Assembly (NCBI GenBank): GCA_019454185.1
Contig: CP075368.1
Span: forward strand, 3,637,649 to 3,701,648
Direction of reading: 5' to 3'
DNA: 64,000 bases
Source: Phycisphaeraceae bacterium
GTDB taxonomy: Bacteria > Planctomycetota > Phycisphaerae > Phycisphaerales > UBA1924
The stretch's first letter is position 1; each line of letters opens with the position of its first letter. The notes under the pieces were generated by a model. The model ran no database searches. It was not told where the DNA came from and saw only the letters and a program-made list of their open reading frames with translations. Below are positions 1-8,236 of this stretch, one piece after another. The translations under genes and the position numbers were made by a program.

Positions 1-31
1 ACATGCAGCCCACCCTTCGAAGGAGTTAAGC

Positions 32-1309
32 ATGAAGAAGACGACTGCACTGTTTCTCGTGGCGGGCCTGGCGACCATCGCCAGCGCTCAGGACCCCACC
101 CTTGACCAGTCTCGCGCTGAGCTGGCCAACATGAAGGCCGACGCCGCCAATCGCACCTCGCTCCTCGCCGCTGGCGCTGACGCCGGCCACGATGGCAAGG
201 GCTTCTACATGGCGGACGGCGACAACTTCCGCCTCAACGTCGGCGGACAGGTCCAGTTCCGCTACAACATGAACTTCCGCGATCGTGACTCCGCTCCCGA
301 TCAGAACGACGAGTTCACCCACGGCTTCCAGACTCGCCGCACCAAGCTCGAGTTCACCGGCAACGTCCTCAACCCCAACCTCCACTTCATGGTTGTCGGT
401 GCCTTCAACGCCGGCGACAAGACCACCGAGGTCGGTGAGGAGTCCTTCAGCAGCGGCGGCGGCAACTTCGTCCTCGAGGACGCCTGGGTCGCTTACGACT
501 TCAACGAGAACCTGACCATGTCCTGGGGTCAGTTCAAGGTCCCCTTCAACCGCGAGGAGATGGTCTCCAGCAAGTACCAGCTCGCGGCTGATCGTTCCAC
601 CATGAACGAGACCTTCAACGCCGACCGCACCCAGGGCCTCGCCCTTGAGTGGCACAACGACAACTTCCGCATCATCGGCGCCTTCACCGATGGCTACCGC
701 GCTGCCAACAGCGACTTCACCAGCAGCGCTGAGGCCGACTACGCCCTCACCGCACGCATCGAGTACAACACCGTCGGTTCCTGGAGCCGCTTCAAGGACT
801 TCACCTCGTGGCGCTCCGCTGAGAACGTCGGCCTCCTCTTCGGTGGTGCGGTCCACTGGCAGGACGGCGGCGAGACCGGCGGCACCATCGACTCCGAGCT
901 CTTCGGCCTCACCGCCGACGTCAGCGTCGAGGGCAAGGGCTGGAACCTCTTCGGCGCGGTCATCTGGACCAACACCGAGCCCGCCAGCTCTTCCGATCGC
1001 GATGACTGGGGCTTCGTCGTTCAGGGCGGCGTCTTCGTCACCAACAAGGACGAGCTCTTCGCCCGCTGGGACATGCTCTTCCCGGATAGCGACGCTGCCG
1101 GCGACGATGACTTCACGACCCTCACCTTCGGCTGGAACCACTACTTCGTCGAAGAGTCCCACGCCGCCAAGCTGACGGTTGACGTCCTCTGGTACCTCGA
1201 TCGCACTGACGAGACCGACATCGTTTCCCCCAGCACCGGCTACAACCTCCTCCCCTCCTCCGATGACGATCAGTGGGGCATCCGGGCCCAGTTCCAGCTC
1301 CTGTTCTGA
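32..1309 (+). CDS. Outer-membrane porin, phosphate-selective porin (OprO/OprP)-like
   Basis: Probable trimeric beta-barrel porin for diffusion across the outer membrane. The 425-residue protein starts with a Sec signal peptide (KKTTALFLVAGLATIASA, cleavage after SAQ). A short helical stretch follows (about 25-50), then from about residue 68 alternating beta strands rich in aromatic, Asp and Gly residues, beginning NVGGQVQFRYN and ending in the terminal Phe of QFQLLF, the usual outer-membrane insertion signal. Length fits the OprP family. An AAGGAG box at 19-24 precedes the ATG. Codon use is strongly biased, suggesting high expression. Substrate specificity cannot be read from sequence. Confidence 0.85.
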   Translation: MKKTTALFLVAGLATIASAQDPTLDQSRAELANMKADAANRTSLLAAGADAGHDGKGFYMADGDNFRLNVGGQVQFRYNMNFRDRDSAPDQNDEFTHGFQTRRTKLEFTGNVLNPNLHFMVVGAFNAGDKTTEVGEESFSSGGGNFVLEDAWVAYDFNENLTMSWGQFKVPFNREEMVSSKYQLAADRSTMNETFNADRTQGLALEWHNDNFRIIGAFTDGYRAANSDFTSSAEADYALTARIEYNTVGSWSRFKDFTSWRSAENVGLLFGGAVHWQDGGETGGTIDSELFGLTADVSVEGKGWNLFGAVIWTNTEPASSSDRDDWGFVVQGGVFVTNKDELFARWDMLFPDSDAAGDDDFTTLTFGWNHYFVEESHAAKLTVDVLWYLDRTDETDIVSPSTGYNLLPSSDDDQWGIRAQFQLLF

Positions 1310-1391
1310 TCCTGGCTCTACTTGGGATCCAGGGCTGAAACACACACCCAGGCCCTCAAGGCCAGTTCTCCGGGTGTGAAAACGCGACTAC

Positions 1392-1424
1392 ACCGGGCGG
1401 GCCGCAAGGTCCGCCCGGTTGCTT
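1392..1424 (+). terminator. Rho-independent terminator of the porin gene
   Basis: A 12-bp stem (ACCGGGCGGGCC pairing with GGTCCGCCCGGT, one G-U pair) closes a GCAA tetraloop and is followed by GCTTTTT. It lies 80 bp downstream of the porin stop codon. Confidence 0.85.
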
Positions 1425-1597
1425 TTTGCTTCCTGCATGCCGCGGTGGACGGCTCAGCGATCGCCTGACTGAGCCCGGCAACACGCCAGTTCGTAGGCAA
1501 GTCTTGCACTCATCGTGCATCAGCTCGATGACCGCCCCCTTTGCCCCCTCCGCCCCTTCCTGCCTCCGCGGCTCCTGCCTTATGCCTTCCCCACTCT

Positions 1598-1627
1598 GTC
1601 ACTGCGTCACTTCGTCACTCCGTCACT
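1598..1627 (+). repeat. Four tandem 8-bp units GTCACTNN
   Basis: GTCACT recurs at 1598, 1606, 1614 and 1622 with exact 8-bp spacing, followed by a T-run. It lies in the 450-bp gap between the porin and the next ORF. No function is assigned. Confidence 0.6.
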
Positions 1628-1687
1628 TTTTTCCTCCCTCCCCTATCCCCTTCTCTCCCAACGACTTCCAATATCTGTTCCAACAGA

Positions 1688-1709
1688 CACTGACAGACGT
1701 CTGTCAGTG
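1688..1709. promoter_or_regulatory. 22-bp perfect palindrome, possible operator
   Basis: CACTGACAGAC is followed directly by its exact reverse complement with no spacer. It lies 52 bp upstream of the ATG at 1761. A perfect dyad without a T-run is more like a dimeric repressor site than a terminator. No regulator gene is adjacent. A weak TTGCAT-16-TACATT promoter may lie between it and the ATG. Confidence 0.45.
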
Positions 1710-2230
1710 ACGCACCCACCCCGCGCTTGCATCCACGCGGCCGCGTCGTACATTCCAGGCATGATCGCCTCACCCGACCTCACACACGACGCGCCCCACC
1801 ACGCCACCCCCGCCGACCCCATTTCCCCGCGCCAGCGCTGGGCCCACCTCCTCGTCCTCGACATGCTCAGGGCCAACCTCCCCCTCGACCGCCTCGCGGC
1901 ACACCTCAACATCCCCTTCCTCACACTCATCGACTACATCAACACGCCCGAGGTCCAGGCCGAGATCGACGCCTACGACCAGCTCCTCACCATCCGCGCC
2001 CGCCTCCTCGGCCAGACCGCGCGTCCCATCTCACTCCGCAAACTCCTCGACGTCCTTGAGAGCCCCGCGCCGCAGCCCACCGGCCGCGACCCCGAGTCCG
2101 ACCAGCGCACCCTCCACCGCCACGCCGAACTCATCCGCCGCACCGCCACCACCATCGCCCGCGAATCGCGAGCTTTAGCACCGAAACCCGCTCCAGATCA
2201 ACGCGCGCAAAAGGGAGCCCCGAGCGCGAG

Positions 2231-3200
2231 AGCATTTTGCGCCATGTGTTCCAAGTGTTTCCATTGTGGAGACTTGCGCGATCTGATGGCTCATGCCATG
2301 CTCGGTCCCACTGGTGGAGCTGCCAGACAGGAGACCGAGCATGGACAACGCGAGTTGGAGGGTGTTGGCGGCGAGCGTGCGGAAGCTGGATCGGAGCCCG
2401 CGTGGCGGTCGCTTCACCTTCACCGATGCGGACATCGTGCTGACCTTTCTCTGGGCCGTCTTGCACCGACGACCCACCTCCTGGGCGTGCCGACGCGATG
2501 CATGGCCGTTGTGGCGGCGTGGTCGATTGCCCTCGCCAAGCAGGATGAGCCGGCGGCTGAGAACCACCAGCGTCCAGGCGTTACTTGCCGCGGCGGAGGC
2601 GGAGAATCTGGTCTCTGCATCGGGAGCGTTGGTGCTGGCTCTTGACGGCAAGGCCCTGCGCGTCGCCTCGCACTCCGGAGACCGGACCGCGACCTTCGGC
2701 GCATGGGGACTGCGCGGCTACAAGCTCCATGCGATCTGCGATCTCGCGGGCTCGATCGTCTCCTGGCGTCTCACGCCCATGCACTGCCATGAAGCAGTGA
2801 TGGCCAAGCGGATGATGCGAGACATGGAGTTGAACGGGTATGTGCTGGCCGACTCGAACTACGACAGCGTGAAGCTCTATGAACTCTGCGCGTGCAAGGG
2901 CGGACAACTGGTGGTTCCGCGGAAGGACTGCCGCGTGGGTCGCGGCGTGCGGCGGTCCGGAACGCATCCGGACCGCCGTCGAGCCATCGACATGCTGGAG
3001 CAGAGCATGACGGGCTTCGGCAGGGGCCTGCTGTCACTCCGGCGCGTGATCGAGCGTGTGTTTGCACGCCTGGAAATGACCCACCATGTGGGGCTTATCC
3101 CGCCGCACGTGCGCGGCATCGAGCGGGTCCGTCGATGGATCCAAGCCATCATCATCCTTGATCGACACACACAGGCAATGAAGCGATGACGCAAAAAGCT
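2231..3200 (+). mobile_element. Insertion sequence copy 1 (970 bp, DDE type), in a hairpin loop
   Basis: The ends are imperfect inverted repeats (AGCATTTTGCGCCAT at the left, AGCTTTTTGCGTCAT read inward from the right). The 6-bp target duplication CGCGAG lies at 2225-2230 and 3201-3206. The uninterrupted target reads CCCCGAGC-GCGA-GCTCGGGG, so the duplicated bases are the loop plus its closing C-G pair. A second copy with the same translation lies inverted at 47247-48216. Confidence 0.93.
2341..3189 (+). CDS. Transposase, DDE type (IS5-like)
   Basis: Catalyses cut-and-paste movement of the 970-bp element. The 282-residue protein has the expected acidic triad: D102 (LALDGKAL), D171 (LADSNYDS) and E238 in RRVIERVFARL, plus the GYKLH motif before the second Asp that is common in IS4/IS5-type DDE enzymes. 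The start at 2341 is preferred because GGAG lies 8 bp upstream; an in-frame ATG at 2293 would add 16 residues. No frameshift or second ORF is needed. The product is identical to that of the copy at 47258-48106, so transposition was recent and the enzyme is probably intact. Confidence 0.88.
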   Translation: MDNASWRVLAASVRKLDRSPRGGRFTFTDADIVLTFLWAVLHRRPTSWACRRDAWPLWRRGRLPSPSRMSRRLRTTSVQALLAAAEAENLVSASGALVLALDGKALRVASHSGDRTATFGAWGLRGYKLHAICDLAGSIVSWRLTPMHCHEAVMAKRMMRDMELNGYVLADSNYDSVKLYELCACKGGQLVVPRKDCRVGRGVRRSGTHPDRRRAIDMLEQSMTGFGRGLLSLRRVIERVFARLEMTHHVGLIPPHVRGIERVRRWIQAIIILDRHTQAMKR

Positions 3201-3345
3201 CGCGAGCTCGGGGTCTTCTTGCTCCTCTTCCCACGCGCCCGACACACCAACCCAGCCAGCCAAACTGAATCGTGGAACCGCGAACGTGACTGAGCGGACC
3301 TCGTCTCCCGCTTCTGCACCCGCCGCGGCTCCCGAAACACGCGCC

Positions 3346-3394
3346 GATCAACGCGCGCAAAAGGGAGCCCCGAGCGCGAGCTCGGGGTCTTCTT
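3346..3394 (+). repeat. 49-bp hairpin repeat, uninterrupted copy
   Basis: Identical over 49 bp to the copy split by the insertion sequence (2196-2230 plus 3207-3220). The core is an 8-bp stem CCCCGAGC/GCTCGGGG with a GCGA loop followed by TCTTCTT, so it resembles a terminator. Upstream it carries GATCAACGCGCGCAAAAGGG. A diverged relative (GCAA loop) is split by the second insertion at 47232-47246 and 48217-48240. This copy shows the empty target state. Confidence 0.85.
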
Positions 3395-3646
3395 CCAACT
3401 TATCGCGAGCACCCGACTCCCACACAATCACCCCCGATCGTGCACGCCGCGGCTCTGTTTCACCCGTCGTCGCGCCCAGCCCGCCCTCCCTCCGCGCCGC
3501 CGCGGGCTCCACACGCGCCGCGCACGACCCTTCACACCGCGCCCGCGCCCGCGACCGACCCGCGGCGTAACCACAAACCAACCACTCACCATTCCGCCCA
3601 TCTGGCCCGCCCACCCGCCCGCTCAGCCGGGCCCGCTGTCACGCGC

Positions 3647-5188
3647 TCACATCAACCCATGCGCCGGCTTCGCCAGATCCTCGCCCACTTTCTCCCGCTT
3701 CGGCTCCCCATGCAACTCCACCGCCGAGTACAGCCAGTTGTCCTCATTGACGCGGATCATCAGGTGCACGGGCCTTCCCCATATGGCGCGGAGCGACTTC
3801 AGCGCCTGCGTCGCCTTCGAAGCATCAATCTCCAGCCCGACGAACTGGTGCGAGAGGAAGAGCTCGCCCCGGTTCATGTAGTTGCCATCGACGACATACA
3901 GGAACGGCTGCCCCATGTTGGTCATCTGGAAGAGCAGCGTCTGCTTGATGCGGTCAAAGTCGCGCGTCACGATGCGCACCTCGCCCGTCTGCGGGTCCTT
4001 CCTGAACTGGTACATCTGGTAGCGATCAACAAACTCCGGCGTCAGGAACTCATCGATGAACGACACATCGTTGTAGATCCGGCGCACCTCAAAGATCTTC
4101 TCCCGCCCCTTCATCGACTTGTCGTCGAACGCCTCTTTCTGGCCGATGGAATCCAGCGACTCCCACGCCGCGCCGTGCTGGCCGCGGTTCCACCGCCGCT
4201 CGATCTCCTTCCAGAGTTCCACGCCGATCTTGTACGGGTTGAACCCGCCCGGCGGCATGTGCACCACGCCCGAGTGCTGCTCGGCGTAGTCGATGATCTC
4301 TTTGGCTTCGAGGAAGTGCTGGGTCATGAGCTTGGAGTGCCAGTAGGTGGCCCACCCCTCGTTCATGATCTTCGTCATGCCCTGCGGCGCGTAGTAGTAC
4401 GCCTCGTCGCGGATGATCGAGAGGATGTCCTGCTGCCACTCGTCCAGTCTCGCGTGCCGCAGAAGAAACAGCAGCACGTCACGCGTCGGCCGCTCGGGGA
4501 TCCGTCCCTTCCCCGACTTCAGCTCCGCGGCGTGCGCGTCCCGCTGCCGCTGCATCTCCTGCTCGGGATTGATGAAGGGATCCATGTACCCCTTGGCGGG
4601 GAGCTTGTGGGGCTCGAAGCCGCCCGCGTCATCAGAGCCCGCCCCACGGTGCGGCTCTTCGCGGGCCATGAACATCGAGTGCGGATCGATCAGGTGCTCA
4701 AGCGCAAGGCAGTGATCGATGAACCGTTCGACGGTCTCGAGTCCCTGGCGTTCGATGTGACGGCGCACACGCGTGGCGTGGTTGGCCATCTCGTTCATCA
4801 TCTTGCGGTTGGTCTTGCTGAACCAAAGGTTGTTCTTGAAGAAGTCGGAGTGCCCGTAGACGTGGGCCATCACCAGCTTCTGATCGGTGACGCTGTTGGA
4901 TTCCTGGAGGTAGGCGTAGCAGGGGTCGTTGTTGATGACCATCTCGTAGATGCGCCCGAGCCCGTAGGCGTCGCGCTTGGAGAGCTTCTCATACTCCATC
5001 CCCCAGCGCCAGTGCGGGTAGCGGACGGGGAAGCCGCCGAAGGCCGCGATCTGGTTCATGGTCTCGAAGTCGAGAACCTCGTAAACGACCTCGAAGAAGT
5101 CCAGCCCGTACTCGCTGGCCTTGGCCTTGATGGCCTGCATGTGGGCGAGGAGTTCGGGGCTCAGTTCGGTGTGCGGCGTTCCTGCCAT
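3647..5188 (-). CDS. spoVR: SpoVR family protein
   Basis: A 513-residue member of the SpoVR/YcgB family, whose molecular function is not settled. In Bacillus the name comes from a cortex phenotype; in most bacteria the gene belongs to stress or stationary-phase regulons. Family hallmarks include the N-terminal ELLAHMQAIKAKASEYGLDF, the GGFPVRYPHWRWGMEYEKL block, MVINNDPCYAYLQESN and VMAHVYGHSDFFKNN. The start at 5188 (MAGTPHTE) has AGAGGGGG just upstream; the frame extends further but lacks support. The usual partners YeaG/PrkA and YeaH are not next to it here. Confidence 0.88.
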   Translation of the reverse strand: MAGTPHTELSPELLAHMQAIKAKASEYGLDFFEVVYEVLDFETMNQIAAFGGFPVRYPHWRWGMEYEKLSKRDAYGLGRIYEMVINNDPCYAYLQESNSVTDQKLVMAHVYGHSDFFKNNLWFSKTNRKMMNEMANHATRVRRHIERQGLETVERFIDHCLALEHLIDPHSMFMAREEPHRGAGSDDAGGFEPHKLPAKGYMDPFINPEQEMQRQRDAHAAELKSGKGRIPERPTRDVLLFLLRHARLDEWQQDILSIIRDEAYYYAPQGMTKIMNEGWATYWHSKLMTQHFLEAKEIIDYAEQHSGVVHMPPGGFNPYKIGVELWKEIERRWNRGQHGAAWESLDSIGQKEAFDDKSMKGREKIFEVRRIYNDVSFIDEFLTPEFVDRYQMYQFRKDPQTGEVRIVTRDFDRIKQTLLFQMTNMGQPFLYVVDGNYMNRGELFLSHQFVGLEIDASKATQALKSLRAIWGRPVHLMIRVNEDNWLYSAVELHGEPKREKVGEDLAKPAHGLM

Positions 5189-5303
5189 GGTCCCCCTCTT
5201 ATCGGCTCGATTCCCTATGGTCCATACGCGAGAAACGGAGCGGAAGATCGAGGGAATGAGCGTGGGGTTTGCGTTCTTTCGGGAGAATCGGGACCATGTG
5301 GCG

Positions 5304-5813
5304 ATGGGTATCTCCAAGAAACTGCTGGCCTTTCTCGGCATGCCGGTCGGCCATCAGGAGTGGCGTCGGTTCAAGGTGCCGGCTGTTCCGGAACTCGACA
5401 ACCTGCCAAGCATGGCGGACGCGATCGTGGAAGCGACCTTGCGCATCGAGGGCGTGACCCTCGACCACACGCCCGAGAGTCTCAGGGAAGTCGATCGGCT
5501 GCTCCTGACGCTACGCGAAGACGGGCTGCGCGTGCGGCACCTGGTCGATCCCATCTTCTGCTTCGGCTGTTATGTCGGCGAGGTCATGCGCCGCCACCTC
5601 GGGGCGGAGTGGGCCGCCCCGCCAAGCCCCATGCTCGGCATGTTCCCCGTGGTGCGAATCGGGAGCGACAACTACTCAGCGCCCATCGCGAAGGCCTACA
5701 AGCGCGTCCAGCTCGGCCCGGAAGAGAGCGTCTACGACTTCTATCGCTCCGTGGAGCTCGATGTGCCGCGGAAAGTAGATGAGAGTCTGCCGTCCACACA
5801 CGAAGGTATTTGA
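5304..5813 (+). CDS. Hypothetical protein, 169 aa
   Basis: Not recognised. Soluble, mixed alpha/beta composition, with no signal peptide or membrane segment. It reads MGISKKLLAFLGMPVGHQEW and later has a CFGCYVGE segment with two cysteines at about residues 95-98. It is divergent from spoVR and 30 bp upstream of rtcB, so it could share a transcript with rtcB. Upstream in-frame starts at 5256 (MSVGFAFF, after GAGGGA) and earlier are possible; 5304 is a compromise and the start is uncertain. Confidence 0.6.
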   Translation: MGISKKLLAFLGMPVGHQEWRRFKVPAVPELDNLPSMADAIVEATLRIEGVTLDHTPESLREVDRLLLTLREDGLRVRHLVDPIFCFGCYVGEVMRRHLGAEWAAPPSPMLGMFPVVRIGSDNYSAPIAKAYKRVQLGPEESVYDFYRSVELDVPRKVDESLPSTHEGI

Positions 5814-5843
5814 CTCACTGGTGCGGGAGGCGAACAACTCCGG

Positions 5844-7145
5844 ATGAGCACTGAGAGCCAGCATTCTCACAGTTCGGCACGGCATCACGCAGCCGACGGC
5901 TCGCGCTGCGCGTATTCCATGTGGGGCGAGATCGGCGAGGACTTCGACAAGCCCGCATTCGATCAACTGCACGCGGCGTGCGGCTTGCCGGTTGCCGCGG
6001 CGGGCGCGCTCATGCCCGATGCGCACGTCGGATACGGCCTGCCGATCGGGGGCGTGCTGGCCACTCGCAACGCGGTGGTGCCGTATGCCGTGGGGGTTGA
6101 CATCGCCTGCCGCATGAAGATGACGGTGCTCGATCTGCCCGCGTCGACGCTGGCGACGGAGCACGGTCGCAAGCGCCTGACGGACGCGATCGAGACGGAG
6201 ACGTGCTTCGGCGTCGGCGGGGCGTTCAAGAAGCGGAAGCTGCACCCGGTGCTGGACATGGACTGGAACGTCTCACCGGTGACAGCGCGGAACAAGGACA
6301 AGGCGTGGGGCCAACTCGGCACCAGCGGCAGCGGCAATCACTTCGTCGAGTTCGGGGTGCTGACGGTGCGCGAGGATGCGCCGCACGGGGCGAGCGCGGT
6401 GAACCAGTCGAGCGAGGGGGGCTCGCACGCGCGATTCGATCTCGCGCCCGGGACATATCTTGCCCTCTTGTCGCACTCGGGGTCGCGCGGCACGGGCGCG
6501 GCGGTGTGCGATCACTACTCCAAGCTCGCGATGTCAATGCGCCCGGACCTGCCGAAGGACCAGAGGTTCCTGGCGTGGCTGGACATGGATACGGAGGAGG
6601 GGCGGGCGTATTGGGGTGCGATGAACCTGATGGGGGAGTATGCCGCGGCGAATCACGCGTGTATCCACGACGCGATCGCGAAGAACCTCGGGGCGGAGGT
6701 CATCGCGGACGTCGAGAACCACCACAACTTCGCGTGGAAGGAGACGCACACGATCAATGGGAAGTCGGAAGAGGTCTATGTCCACCGAAAGGGGGCGACG
6801 CCGGCGGGGGCGGGCGTGATGGGCGTGATCCCGGGTTCGATGGCGCAGCCGGGGTTCGTGGTGATGGGATTGGGGAGCGATGCGTCCTTGCACTCGGCGA
6901 GCCACGGGGCGGGACGCGTGATGTCACGCACGAAGGCGCGGGAGTCGATCGCGTGGGGGAACGTGAAGAAGAAGCTGAGGGAGCTGGAGATCACGGTGCT
7001 GTCCGCGGGCGTGGATGAGGCGCCGGATGTCTACAAGGACATCCACACGGTGATGGCGCGGCAGCGGGATCTGGTGCGGGTTGTGGCGCAGTTTGATCCG
7101 AAGCTGGTGAAGATGGCGCCGGAGGGGGAGAAGGCGGAAGACTGA
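5844..7145 (+). CDS. rtcB: RtcB-type RNA-splicing ligase
   Basis: GTP- and Mn-dependent ligase that joins RNA 2',3'-cyclic phosphate or 3'-phosphate ends to 5'-OH ends, acting in tRNA or rRNA repair. The 433-residue protein has the family's metal-binding motifs DAHVGYGLPIGGV (D59, H61) and GVDIAC (C89), the GTSGSGNHFVEFG block, and SHGAGRVMSR, which holds the histidine that is guanylylated in the family. It is shorter than E. coli RtcB but typical of the compact RtcB branch. No rtcA or archease gene is adjacent. Confidence 0.92.
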   Translation: MSTESQHSHSSARHHAADGSRCAYSMWGEIGEDFDKPAFDQLHAACGLPVAAAGALMPDAHVGYGLPIGGVLATRNAVVPYAVGVDIACRMKMTVLDLPASTLATEHGRKRLTDAIETETCFGVGGAFKKRKLHPVLDMDWNVSPVTARNKDKAWGQLGTSGSGNHFVEFGVLTVREDAPHGASAVNQSSEGGSHARFDLAPGTYLALLSHSGSRGTGAAVCDHYSKLAMSMRPDLPKDQRFLAWLDMDTEEGRAYWGAMNLMGEYAAANHACIHDAIAKNLGAEVIADVENHHNFAWKETHTINGKSEEVYVHRKGATPAGAGVMGVIPGSMAQPGFVVMGLGSDASLHSASHGAGRVMSRTKARESIAWGNVKKKLRELEITVLSAGVDEAPDVYKDIHTVMARQRDLVRVVAQFDPKLVKMAPEGEKAED

Positions 7146-7161
7146 AAGCCAAGGCAAAGAC

Positions 7162-7351
7162 AGGACTCACCACTGAGGCACAGAGGACACAGAGAGGAAA
7201 GCGGAATCAGGGAAGCTGGAGTAATTCACAACAGATGTTCCCGACACATTCACTCCGCCAGTTGATCGGCGACCCACAAGCAAAGAAGCCCCTTTCGATT
7301 CTCATTCCCCGAGTCTTTCTCTGTGCCCTCTGTGCCTCTGTGGTGAGTCCT
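7162..7351. repeat. Inverted pair of CACAGAGGCACAGAGG-type repeats
   Basis: The arm at 7162-7201 and the arm at 7314-7351 are near-perfect reverse complements (about 35 of 38 bp) around a spacer of about 110 bp. The unit, ACTCACCACNGAGGCACAGA and onward, recurs at 22322-22357 and 63935-63975. It belongs to a widespread class of dispersed repeats seen in environmental bacteria. It fills the gap between rtcB and the FMN reductase; no gene is supported inside. Confidence 0.85.
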
Positions 7352-7361
7352 ACTTCTTTGT

Positions 7362-7934
7362 TCACCCATTGAGCTTGCGTGCGACCTCGGCGACGCGCTT
7401 GCCGATGCTCTCGACGGCGGCGCGCTGCTTCTCGTCCTTGATGATGCCCTTGTCGTCGAACTGCTCGTGGGCCTTGATGAGTGCGATCTGGTCGGGGATG
7501 ACAAGGGTCTGGATGTTGCCGAGGATGGCGCGGAGGTGGACGAGGCCGCGCAGGCCGCCGAGATTGCCGGGGGACGCGCCCATGATGCCCGCGACCTTGT
7601 AGGCGAAGCACTCCAGGGGCTTCTCGCCGGGGGCGGGGCGCGAGGCCCAGTCGATGGCGTTCTTCAGGGCGGCGGTGACGGAGGAGTTGTACTCCGGCGA
7701 GGCGATCAGAAGTCCGTGGTGCGACTTCATGAGTTCCTTCAGGCGCTTGGCCCCGTCGGGCGTGCCTTTGGCTTCGAGGTCTTCATCGAACAAAGGCAGG
7801 TTGAAGTCGGCGAGACGGATGATGGTGACCTCCGCGCCCGCGGCCTTCGCGCCGTTGGCGGCGTTCTGGACCATCAGGTGGTTGTAGGAGCCGGTGCGGA
7901 GAGAGCCGGAGAAGGCGAGGATGCGGATGGACAT
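7362..7934 (-). CDS. NAD(P)H-dependent FMN reductase
   Basis: Flavodoxin-fold quinone/FMN/chromate reductase of the NADPH-dependent FMN reductase family, 190 residues. The N-terminal phosphate-binding loop is AFSGSLRTGSYN (residues 8-19), and the SPEYNSSVTAALKNAIDWAS motif (about 80-99) contacts the flavin. Length is normal. It is cytoplasmic and probably detoxifies quinones or provides reduced flavin. The 3' end abuts the inverted repeat at 7314-7351. Confidence 0.88.
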   Translation of the reverse strand: MSIRILAFSGSLRTGSYNHLMVQNAANGAKAAGAEVTIIRLADFNLPLFDEDLEAKGTPDGAKRLKELMKSHHGLLIASPEYNSSVTAALKNAIDWASRPAPGEKPLECFAYKVAGIMGASPGNLGGLRGLVHLRAILGNIQTLVIPDQIALIKAHEQFDDKGIIKDEKQRAAVESIGKRVAEVARKLNG

Positions 7935-7973
7935 GTCAGACCTCGTGTGTGTTCAAGAGGAATGGAAAGACCG

Positions 7974-8105
7974 GAGTCGGGGGCGTCCGCCCCGCTCCAC
8001 CAAGGATGCGACCTTCGGTCGCGGGAGAGCCGCTGCGCGGCACCTTGACCAGATGCTGCGGCGACCCCGTTGGGGTGCGCCTTGCATCTGGCAACCATCG
8101 CACGC
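7974..8105. repeat. Structured dispersed element, copy 1 (intergenic, 132 bp)
   Basis: Matches 10476-10586 over its whole length apart from a 21-bp insertion, itself a hairpin with a C(TTCG)G loop. Stems visible: GGGGCG-TC-CGCCCC, GCCGC-TGC-GCGGC, CCAGATGC/GCATCTGG enclosing ACCCC/GGGGT, and a terminal CGCCCGC/GCGGGCG. In the other copy the third stem is CCAGACCC/GGGTCTGG, so both sides changed together. The minus-strand frame stays open through the element. It fills most of the 300-bp gap between the FMN reductase and gatB. Confidence 0.8.
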
Positions 8106-8184
8106 CCGCTTCGCGGGCGGGAGAAGGAAGACGCACGGTCATGCGCGAGGTTGGTTGGTGTGCGTACATCGTGGTGAGGAAGAG

Positions 8185-8207
8185 CACTGGCTGGCAAGCA
8201 GCCAGTG
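8185..8207. repeat. Perfect hairpin downstream of gatB
   Basis: A 9-bp stem CACTGGCTG/CAGCCAGTG with a GCAAG loop, followed by a second AGCCAGTGGC at about 8214-8223. It is 30 bp beyond the gatB stop codon, so it could end gatB transcription, although no T-run follows on the minus strand. Confidence 0.55.
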
Positions 8208-8236
8208 GCGCAAAGCCAGTGGCACGGTCGATTCGT

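Larger units (their letters stand above)
1761..3570 (+). pseudogene. Hypothetical ORF interrupted by the insertion sequence at 2231-3200
   Basis: The reading frame opens at ATG 1761 with strongly GC-biased third positions, as in real genes of this window. Its N-terminal part (about residues 20-100) looks helical and may contain a helix-turn-helix-like segment (LPLDRLAAHLNIPFLTLIDY). The family is not recognised. At 2231 it is broken by the insertion. Removing the 970-bp element and one 6-bp target copy restores an open frame to the TAA at 3570, giving about 277 codons. The restored C-terminal third is low-complexity and contains two in-frame copies of a 49-bp hairpin repeat (2196-2230 joined to 3207-3220, and 3346-3394). 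In the present state the frame runs into the insertion and stops at 2645. The original protein may have ended nearer residue 135, with the rest being repeat invasion. Confidence 0.5.

Noticed and set aside
26..1345. Long minus-strand frame opposite the porin
   Set aside because: Antisense shadow of a high-GC gene; the plus strand has signal peptide, ribosome-binding site and porin features.
1598..1627. CRISPR array
   Set aside because: Units are 8 bp with no spacers; no other regularly spaced repeat exists in the window.
3440..5782. 780-codon plus-strand frame opposite spoVR
   Set aside because: The protein has the Leu/Val/His-rich composition of antisense frames; spoVR on the other strand is well supported.
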